Assembly (NCBI GenBank): GCA_964443385.1
Contig: CAYUCO010000132.1
Coordinates: 1 to 11,559, forward strand
Origin: VFHP01 sp964443385
GTDB lineage: Bacteria; Chloroflexota; Dehalococcoidia; Lucifugimonadales; UBA2985
Reading direction: 5' to 3'
DNA length: 11,559 nt
Shown here: positions 6,675 to 11,559 of the stretch, one piece after another
Layout of the letters: each line of letters starts with the position of its first letter
Numbering within the stretch: position 1 is the stretch's first letter
The notes under the pieces: generated by a model
Seen by the model: the letters and a program-made list of their open reading frames with translations, nothing else
Told to the model about the DNA's origin: nothing
The model's database searches: none
Program-made: the position numbers and the translations under genes

Positions 6675-7405
6675 AACTGATCCTGTCTAAGGCTAGTATA
6701 ATTCCTCTCAAACACATCTCTATCTATATCAACTCTTTTTTTATCGTAGGAGATCTTGCCTCTCGACAAAACTGTCACTCTATCTCCCATTTGTAATCCT
6801 CTACCAATGTTATGAGTTGTCATCAAAATAGTTCTCTTACCATTTTGTCCAGATCTTATCATTTCATAAAACCCTTCAAGTGCCTCCTGGTCTAGTCCTG
6901 ATTCCGGTTCGTCCAAGAAAAGTATTGGCGGGTCGTGTAGGATGGCCCTAGCTATGGAAATTCTTTTTTTCATACCATGGGACATGTGCTTAATTTTCTT
7001 TCTCAAATAGCGTTCACTGCCAGTTATATCTGCTGCTACTTCTATCTTGTGTTCTATGTCTGGTAAGTTGAACATCTTGCCATAGAAAAACAGGTTTTCA
7101 TATGCGGTAAGGTCAGAATAAAGCAGTAATTCATGAGTTACTACTCCTATGTTTTTCCTGATGAGAGATTTTTGTTTTTTTATGTCAAATCCAGCTACGT
7201 ATATTTCACCTGATGTTGGCGTGGATATTGTAGCCAGATTATTCAGTAGAGTCGATTTCCCGGAACCATTGGATCCAAAAATCACCGTGACACTCCCCCA
7301 ATCTATAGACATATCTAATTCGTTCAGCACTAAATTTGAGCCAAAGGATTTGCTTAATCCCTTCGCCTCAATTGCAAACCGAGCATTATTATTAGCGCTT
7401 ACCAT
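6671..7405 (-). CDS. ccmA: Haem exporter ATP-binding protein CcmA
   Basis: CcmA is the cytoplasmic ATPase that powers haem handling by CcmB-CcmC in cytochrome c maturation. The 244-residue ABC protein has Walker A GSNGSGKS at 44-51, signature MSHGM at 141-145 (usually LSxGQ), Walker B ILFLDE at 161-166, the D-loop SGLD and the switch His198 in TTHN. The Q-loop site reads GVVTHELLLY, with no glutamine where E. coli CcmA has HQ. It is longer than E. coli CcmA (about 207 residues), with extra residues at both ends. The sequence alone could fit a general ABC-2 ATPase; the call relies on the following ccmB and ccmC. The ATG at 7403-7405 has a GAGGAGA at 7419-7425 that is rather far (13 nt). A good promoter lies upstream (7465-7494). 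It is the first gene of the block. Confidence 0.92.
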   Translation of the reverse strand: MVSANNNARFAIEAKGLSKSFGSNLVLNELDMSIDWGSVTVIFGSNGSGKSTLLNNLATISTPTSGEIYVAGFDIKKQKSLIRKNIGVVTHELLLYSDLTAYENLFFYGKMFNLPDIEHKIEVAADITGSERYLRKKIKHMSHGMKKRISIARAILHDPPILFLDEPESGLDQEALEGFYEMIRSGQNGKRTILMTTHNIGRGLQMGDRVTVLSRGKISYDKKRVDIDRDVFERNYTSLRQDQL

Positions 7406-7464
7406 AGATTAAGAATTCTCTCCTCACTTATCTTTCTCACATAATATATATACGGAATTGCCTA

Positions 7465-7494
7465 ATAATACATTACCCTATTTTCCTTTGCCAA
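7465..7494 (-). promoter_or_regulatory. Putative sigma70-type promoter of the ccm operon
   Basis: On the minus strand TTGGCA (7489-7494) is followed after 18 bp by TATTAT (7465-7470), each 5 of 6 matches to consensus. Transcription would start near 7458, leaving about 50 nt of leader before ccmA. It is divergent from the promoter at 7563-7592. Confidence 0.6.
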
Positions 7495-7562
7495 CGCCCA
7501 TCAGGTTCATTCAAGTAGTTTTGTCACTATGAATCGTTATGGGAGTAATCAAATTTGTTTCG

Positions 7563-7592
7563 TTGACAGCCAGATTATATGCCTGATAAAAT
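7563..7592 (+). promoter_or_regulatory. Putative sigma70-type promoter of the sufT-like/mrp pair
   Basis: A perfect TTGACA (7563-7568) is followed after 18 bp by TAAAAT (7587-7592), with an extended -10 TG at 7584-7585. Transcription would start near 7599. This covers the ATG at 7579, so translation most likely begins at the next in-frame ATG, 7639. Confidence 0.7.
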
Positions 7593-7628
7593 CACTCGCA
7601 CATTAAAGATTTATTTAGCAGAAGAATC

Positions 7629-7632
7629 GAGG
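7629..7632 (+). promoter_or_regulatory. Ribosome binding site that sets the SufT-like start
   Basis: GAGG lies 6 nt before the ATG at 7639-7641. The alternative ATG at 7579 has no such site and falls between the -35 and -10 boxes of the promoter. Confidence 0.65.
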
Positions 7633-7638
7633 TTAATT

Positions 7639-7950
7639 ATGGCAGAGACCGAAGTTACAATAGGAGAAATCCAAGAGGCACTAAGAGATGTCTACGACCC
7701 TGAAATTCCTGTTAACGTTTTGGACCTGGGATTGATATATGACATTAAAATCGATGAGGGTCAAGTCTACGTACAAATGACTCTTACTGCCCCTGGCTGC
7801 GGGATGGGACCGTATATAGCACAAAATGCTGAGTGGCGTATTGCCGAGATAGATGGAGTAGAAGACGTTGAAGTTGACATGGTTTTCGACCCACCGTGGA
7901 GCCCTGAACTAATAACAGAAGAAGGAAAAAAACTATTGGGATTGGATTAA
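7639..7950 (+). CDS. SufT-like DUF59/MIP18 iron-sulfur assembly protein
   Basis: Proteins of this family help mature or transfer iron-sulfur clusters. From the ATG at 7639 the product is 103 residues and is essentially one DUF59 (MIP18) domain. Key stretches are VYDPEIPVNVLDLGLIYDI (18-36), MTLTAPGCGMGP (47-58) with the conserved Cys54, and VFDPPWSPELITEEGKKLLG (82-101). The GCGMGP and FDPPW pieces resemble SufT more than PaaD. SufT proteins are usually longer at the N-terminus, so this is a short form. An in-frame ATG at 7579 would add 20 residues, but it lies inside the promoter and lacks a ribosome binding site. An Mrp-like ATPase gene follows 165 nt later on the same strand. Other bacteria and plastid HCF101 fuse these two domains, which supports a shared role in cluster delivery. 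I left the symbol empty because the exact subfamily was not tested. Confidence 0.9.
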   Translation: MAETEVTIGEIQEALRDVYDPEIPVNVLDLGLIYDIKIDEGQVYVQMTLTAPGCGMGPYIAQNAEWRIAEIDGVEDVEVDMVFDPPWSPELITEEGKKLLGLD

Positions 7951-8115
7951 ACCGATCTTGTTACATTTATAAGTACATTGTTTGAGACTCCAAAACTCAC
8001 AAAGCATGCATTAAAACAGCTTGGTAAATATTTGTCCTTAGAAACGAAGGTCAGCTAGCCTATCAATCACACAGATTGGACAGTGCAGACCTAATTAAAA
8101 GAAAAGAGATGCCTT

Positions 8116-8928
8116 ATGACTCGTCAAATGTCTCCTCAAGAGCAAGCCCGTCTAGAAGCAATTAAAAAGACTTGGCAACAAAAAAAAGAAATAGGTAACA
8201 AATTAGCCAAAATCAAGAATAAAATAGGCGTCTACAGTGGCAAGGGAGGAGTTGGGAAAACTACTATAGCTGTTAATCTTGCTGTTACTTTAGCTCAGCA
8301 AGGCTACACAGTCGGATTGATGGACACGGACATAGACTGCCCTAATGCAACCCGAGTTCTAGGCATAACAGAAAAACCTACATCTTTTGAAGGGATGCTA
8401 ATACCGCCTGAAAAGTTTGGTGTCAAAATACTTTCCATGGCATTTTTCCAAGAAAATGAAGAGGAAGCCATTATTTGGCGGGGACCCATGATACACAATG
8501 CTATAAATCAGTTTATGCAGACCACAGACTGGGGAGAACTGGACTATATGATAGTAGATTTACCCCCTGGAACTTCTGATGCTCCTTTAACGGTAATGCA
8601 GGTATTGAACCTAGATGGATTTGTCGTGGTAACTTCTCCTCAGGAATTATCTAAACTGGACGCAAAAAGATCAATTAACATGATAAGGAAACTAAAAATA
8701 AATGTGTTTGGAATAGTAGAAAACTTTAGTGGTGGTATATTCGGTACCGGAGCAGGTGAAACGTTGTCAGAGGAAATGGATCTGCCTTTTATAGGCAGGA
8801 TAGATATGAGGCCTGACTACATAGATCTAAAAACCCCTGCAGTCGTATCAAATCCACTCATATCTGCAGAGTATGAAAGCCTTTGTTCGTCCTTAAACCA
8901 AATTGTCTCCACTATATCATCAGATTAA
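8116..8928 (+). CDS. Mrp/NBP35 (ApbC)-family P-loop ATPase lacking the CxxC motif
   Basis: Mrp/ApbC proteins are dimeric ATPases that carry and deliver iron-sulfur clusters. The 270-residue product has a charged helical N-terminus (1-36), then the deviant Walker A SGKGGVGKTT at 41-50 with signature Lys43. Further matches are IIWRGPM at 119-125, Walker B-like MIVDLPPGTSDAP at 145-157 and VVVTSPQELSKLDAKRSI at 170-187. In typical members a CPHC-type CxxC follows GIVENMS and bridges the dimer with a [4Fe-4S] cluster. Here the text runs GIVENFSGGIFGTGAGETL (199-217) and the cysteine segment is missing. The usual DADIxGP reads DTDIDCP (70-76). Only Cys75 and Cys257 remain. The core ATPase looks intact, so it may be a carrier that works differently or a regulator. 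The ribosome binding site is weak (AAGAGA about 7 nt upstream). The 165-nt gap before it shows no terminator or clear promoter, so it is probably read from 7563-7592. Confidence 0.9.
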   Translation: MTRQMSPQEQARLEAIKKTWQQKKEIGNKLAKIKNKIGVYSGKGGVGKTTIAVNLAVTLAQQGYTVGLMDTDIDCPNATRVLGITEKPTSFEGMLIPPEKFGVKILSMAFFQENEEEAIIWRGPMIHNAINQFMQTTDWGELDYMIVDLPPGTSDAPLTVMQVLNLDGFVVVTSPQELSKLDAKRSINMIRKLKINVFGIVENFSGGIFGTGAGETLSEEMDLPFIGRIDMRPDYIDLKTPAVVSNPLISAEYESLCSSLNQIVSTISSD

Positions 8929-8966
8929 ATAGCTTATTGCACTTAGTCTGACCCAATAACGCTATT
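8928..8966. terminator. Probable bidirectional terminator between mrp and accDA
   Basis: AATAGCTTATTG (8928-8939) pairs with CAATAACGCTATT (8954-8966): twelve pairs, one bulged C and a 14-nt loop. The arms overlap the last base of the mrp TAA and the whole accDA TAG (8962-8964). Flanks are only moderately T-rich on each strand (TTCTTGGTTT rightward, TTTAATC leftward). The convergent setting makes a shared terminator the best explanation, though the U-tracts are weak. Confidence 0.55.
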
Positions 8967-10764
8967 CTTGGTTTAAAGACCTACGTTTCCTTGCGGCTTT
9001 CCTGAACCGTCTTCCTTCCTGAACTACTTCCATTTTCTTTGAGACATAACTCTTGATGTTAGACGTCTCCTTTATTAGTCTCTCTTTTGTAACTGAAGAA
9101 TATTCACCACTTCGCCTAAATTTAGCAGAACGTCCCTTCAACAATGTCTTCACAGGTACGTCGACTATCACCTGGAGTTCCTTGAGCAGACTGTCCTTAA
9201 GATTCAGGGCAGACTCTTGCGGGTTGCGATTGGCTCCTCCTACAGGCTCTTCAATAATTTTGTCAATTATACTGAATTCTTTGCATTGCTCTGCATCAAA
9301 TTGAACCGAATCCGCACTCAACCTATTTCTGTAAAAATGCTGCTTGGCTTCGAACGGACTCTCTATGGTATAGATTGCATTTTGATACATCATTACGACG
9401 TCGCTTACGCCAAATGCTAAAGCACCTTCACTACCAGTGTTGCTAACTATCACGGATATCGTAGGAGCATTTATTCTGAGCATAGTCTCTGTTGAAAAAG
9501 CTATTGAGCTTCCTAGACCACGTTCCTCTGCGTCCCGTCCATAGTTCGGCCCCGGGCTGTCTACCAAACTCAGCAAAGGTATTCCTAGTCTGGATGACAA
9601 ATTCATTATTCTTTGTGCTTTACGAAATCCTTCAGGATTAGTTCTCCCTTCATGCCTTTTTCTGGCACTAATGTCGTGGCCTCTTTCTTGGCCAATCACT
9701 AGTACCGGATAAGCGTCTAGCAAGCCTAATCCTGCAATCACAGCCGGATCATCACCGTACAATCTATCTCCATGTAGCTCTATAAACACGTCAAATGTAC
9801 GATTAATCAAATCACTAGAAGTTGGCCTCTGGTTTTCTTCCGACAAGGGAACTGCTTGCCAACTAGATGGCCAAAGTTCCTCTATTTGGAGAGATTCTGT
9901 TTTCTTCCATTCCTGCATTGCTCCAACTAGAGCATCCGTTTCTGCACCGAATTTGTCTTTTGTATTGCACAATAAATGTATAGCTATGGTTACGGCATCC
10001 CGCATTTTTCGTCTATCTATTACTTTGTCTATCATCCCATGGCTTAGTACGATATCTGCTAATCCTTGGTTAAAAGAGTTGCCGTATTGTCCACTAGTAA
10101 TATCATCAGTTCGTTCTGGAGCTAAACCTATCATAGCCCCTTTTTCGCCAAAAACTATATCTGCCAGACTACCAAGAGAGGAATATGATTGACCAGTAAC
10201 AGTATTAGCCATAACGCAAATATAAGGTAGCCCCTTGTCTTTGAAATTGTTTAATGCTACCAATATTTTAGGTATTTGCATCAGTTGTAGTAGGCCCCTA
10301 TTTTCAGTCTGCCCTGTTGAAAGCAGGGCCAAAATTGGGAGTTTTTTTCTAGTTGCGTTTTCAAATGCAAGAGCTATCTTCTCCCCTGATATCGTACCAA
10401 TGGTACCCCCAAAAAACCTATGATCTAACGATATTATTTGGGAAGGAACTCCTCCAATCGAAGCAACTCCCGTAATGGTCGCTTCTGATAATTCAGTTGA
10501 ACTTTGCACCGTCGACGAGGTGGTTATGGACGTTCCTGATTCCTTAAACGAACCGGGATCTACTAAAACATCTATTTGTTCCCGAGCGTTCAACACATAA
10601 TGATGATTACAATGTGGGCATACTCTATATTGCAAGAACTCTTTTGCATCTGATACAGAGTTCTTGCAATATAAACAATTCGTGAATAATTGATCTTGGT
10701 TTGTATTGGCAACATCTCTTTTTCTAATGAAAGATGTCAACCGGTTTGCGAATTGACGCAACAT
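8962..10764 (-). CDS. accDA: Fused acetyl-CoA carboxylase carboxyltransferase beta/alpha (AccD-AccA), divergent
   Basis: The carboxyltransferase moves CO2 from carboxybiotin to acetyl-CoA, giving malonyl-CoA for fatty acid synthesis. This 600-residue protein joins the beta half (about 1-290) to the alpha half (about 315-540). The beta half has the four-cysteine zinc finger (C30, C33, C49, C52) and FFGGTIGTISGEKIA at 117-131. The alpha half has ELHGDRLYGDDPAVIAGLG (329-347), NPEGFRKAQRIM (376-387) and DAEERG (411-416). Several active-site signatures are changed: STGQTENRG (149-157) stands for SGGARMQEG, DSPGPNYG (402-409) for DTPGAYPG, NTGSEGALAFG (442-452) for EGGSGGALAIG, and IESPFEA for ISPEGCA. 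Residues 541-600 form a very basic tail. AGAGG lies 6 nt before the ATG. The ftsK stop is 30 nt upstream, so the two may share a transcript. It may act on another acyl-CoA or be a second copy; no biotin carboxylase or BCCP gene is in view. Confidence 0.9.
   Translation of the reverse strand: MLRQFANRLTSFIRKRDVANTNQDQLFTNCLYCKNSVSDAKEFLQYRVCPHCNHHYVLNAREQIDVLVDPGSFKESGTSITTSSTVQSSTELSEATITGVASIGGVPSQIISLDHRFFGGTIGTISGEKIALAFENATRKKLPILALLSTGQTENRGLLQLMQIPKILVALNNFKDKGLPYICVMANTVTGQSYSSLGSLADIVFGEKGAMIGLAPERTDDITSGQYGNSFNQGLADIVLSHGMIDKVIDRRKMRDAVTIAIHLLCNTKDKFGAETDALVGAMQEWKKTESLQIEELWPSSWQAVPLSEENQRPTSSDLINRTFDVFIELHGDRLYGDDPAVIAGLGLLDAYPVLVIGQERGHDISARKRHEGRTNPEGFRKAQRIMNLSSRLGIPLLSLVDSPGPNYGRDAEERGLGSSIAFSTETMLRINAPTISVIVSNTGSEGALAFGVSDVVMMYQNAIYTIESPFEAKQHFYRNRLSADSVQFDAEQCKEFSIIDKIIEEPVGGANRNPQESALNLKDSLLKELQVIVDVPVKTLLKGRSAKFRRSGEYSSVTKERLIKETSNIKSYVSKKMEVVQEGRRFRKAARKRRSLNQE
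10626..10673. repeat. 17-bp perfect inverted repeat inside accDA (zinc-finger codons)
   Basis: TATATTGCAAGAACTCT (10626-10642) and AGAGTTCTTGCAATATA (10657-10673) are perfect inverted copies with a 14-nt loop. They lie at about codons 31-46 of accDA, between and around the two CxxC pairs of the zinc finger. The mRNA would form a strong hairpin about 90 nt after the start codon. Confidence 0.9.
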
Positions 10765-10794
10765 ATTAAACCTCTTACCCGTATTGGTCCATTC

Positions 10795-11559
10795 CTATCC
10801 TATCACATCGCGAGACTTACCTGCCTCACCTGGGCCAACCACTCCTTGTTCTTCCAAAACATCCATAAGCCTAGCTGCTCTTGGATAACCGATCTTTAAT
10901 CGCCTCTGCAGTAATGATGTAGATAATCTGTTATATTGAGACGCGACTTCCAAAGCTTTATTAAATAATTCATCATCTCTATCATCGGATCGAAGTTCGC
11001 CAGCTGAAAACACTTCTTTAAATTCCAAGGATATCTTTGGAGGGGGTGGTCCTTGTAGATTTTTCCAGTGTTCTACTAATTTTTCTATCTCTGAATCAGA
11101 TATAAACGCTCCTTGAATTCTTTTAGGTTTAGGAACATCCGGTGGCTGAAAGAGCATGTCGCCACGACCAAGTAATTTCTCAGCTCCCACTGAATCTAAA
11201 ATTGTTCTTGAATCCACTTGCGAGGCTACCGCAAAGCTAATACGGCTAGGGAAATTAGCCTTTATCAATCCTGTCACAACGTCTACAGACGGTCGTTGAG
11301 TAGCCACAACTAAATGAATCCCAGTGGCTCTTCCGAGTTGTGCCAATCTGGTAATGGACCGCTCAATATCAGAAGAAGCCGACATCATCAAATCTGCTAA
11401 TTCATCAACCGCGACAACCAAAAGTGGCATTTTCTGATCTAAGGGAAGTTTTTCATTATATCCTTCTATGTTTCGTACTCCGGCTTCCTCAAAAATTTTA
11501 TACCTTCTGAGCATTTCTTGAATCATTCCTTTGAGCATTAATACAGCTTTTTCCACCTC
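10795..11559 (-). CDS. ftsK: FtsK/SpoIIIE-type DNA translocase, C-terminal part
   Basis: FtsK is a membrane-anchored hexameric DNA pump that clears and aligns the chromosome ends at the division septum. Only the last 254 residues are in the window; the frame continues past the right edge, so the membrane part and Walker A are not visible. Counting from the edge, Walker B LLVVAVDELADLMM is at 46-59. The conserved block RLAQLGRATGIHLVVATQRPSVDVVTGLIKANFPSRISFAV spans about 71-111, and SRTILDSVGAEKLLGRGDML about 117-135. A proline-rich linker (GPPPPK) follows, then the winged-helix gamma domain (about 194-254), whose end is VVGPGEAGKSRDVIG. In known FtsKs this gamma domain reads polar KOPS sites and activates XerCD at dif. 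The stop is TAG (10795-10797), 30 nt before accDA. The first ATG/GTG in the window is not the real start. Confidence 0.95.
   Translation of the reverse strand, partial: EVEKAVLMLKGMIQEMLRRYKIFEEAGVRNIEGYNEKLPLDQKMPLLVVAVDELADLMMSASSDIERSITRLAQLGRATGIHLVVATQRPSVDVVTGLIKANFPSRISFAVASQVDSRTILDSVGAEKLLGRGDMLFQPPDVPKPKRIQGAFISDSEIEKLVEHWKNLQGPPPPKISLEFKEVFSAGELRSDDRDDELFNKALEVASQYNRLSTSLLQRRLKIGYPRAARLMDVLEEQGVVGPGEAGKSRDVIG

Noticed and set aside
7579..7638. Upstream ATG that would add 20 residues to the SufT-like protein
   Set aside because: It lies between the -35 and -10 of a strong promoter and has no ribosome binding site; the ATG at 7639 has GAGG at the right distance.
7951..8115. Small gene, RNA or terminator in the gap before the Mrp-like gene
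   Set aside because: Only weak stems (for example CCTT/AAGG around 8036-8050) and no convincing promoter, ribosome-bound frame or T-run were seen.
1..11559. Mobile elements, CRISPR arrays, tRNA genes, defence or toxin systems
   Set aside because: No transposase, integrase, spaced direct repeats, cloverleaf-like sequence or known defence domain was seen; the genes are almost all housekeeping.

Overview
This is an AT-rich bacterial window with tightly packed housekeeping genes. No tRNA, rRNA, CRISPR array, insertion sequence, integrase or phage gene was seen. The gene set suggests a streamlined, free-living Chloroflexota bacterium (Dehalococcoidia/SAR202-like). The main hints are a fused AccD-AccA carboxyltransferase, the style of the Ccm and Mrp proteins, and a small acetyltransferase-like gene after pdxT. 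This placement is an inference from protein style and was not tested by a search.

Layout: (1) From 7405 down to 1, eight genes run on the minus strand. They are ccmA-ccmB-ccmC-ccmD-like (haem export for cytochrome c maturation), uvrA (nucleotide excision repair), pdxS-pdxT (pyridoxal 5'-phosphate synthase), and an acetyltransferase-like gene that leaves the window at its left edge and has an in-frame TGA at codon 52. Neighbours overlap or carry the next gene's ribosome binding site inside the previous gene, so translation is probably coupled. (2) A divergent promoter region (about 7406-7638) separates this block from two plus-strand genes, a SufT/DUF59-like iron-sulfur protein and an Mrp/NBP35-like P-loop ATPase that lacks the usual CxxC motif. 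(3) Mrp converges on the fused accD/accA gene, and a bulged hairpin overlaps both stop codons. (4) The acc gene lies 30 bp downstream of the 3' part of an ftsK-type DNA translocase gene that enters from the right edge.

How they work together: the ccm genes supply haem for c-type cytochromes, PdxST makes PLP from glutamine, ribose 5-phosphate and glyceraldehyde 3-phosphate, the SufT/Mrp pair probably delivers iron-sulfur clusters, AccDA belongs to malonyl-CoA or related acyl-CoA carboxylation, FtsK acts at division and chromosome segregation, and UvrA finds DNA lesions. I saw no obviously new multi-gene system. The most notable points are a 17-bp perfect inverted repeat inside the sequence encoding the AccD zinc finger, the eroded glycine motifs in both halves of AccDA, the Mrp without its cluster cysteines, and the interrupted acetyltransferase gene.
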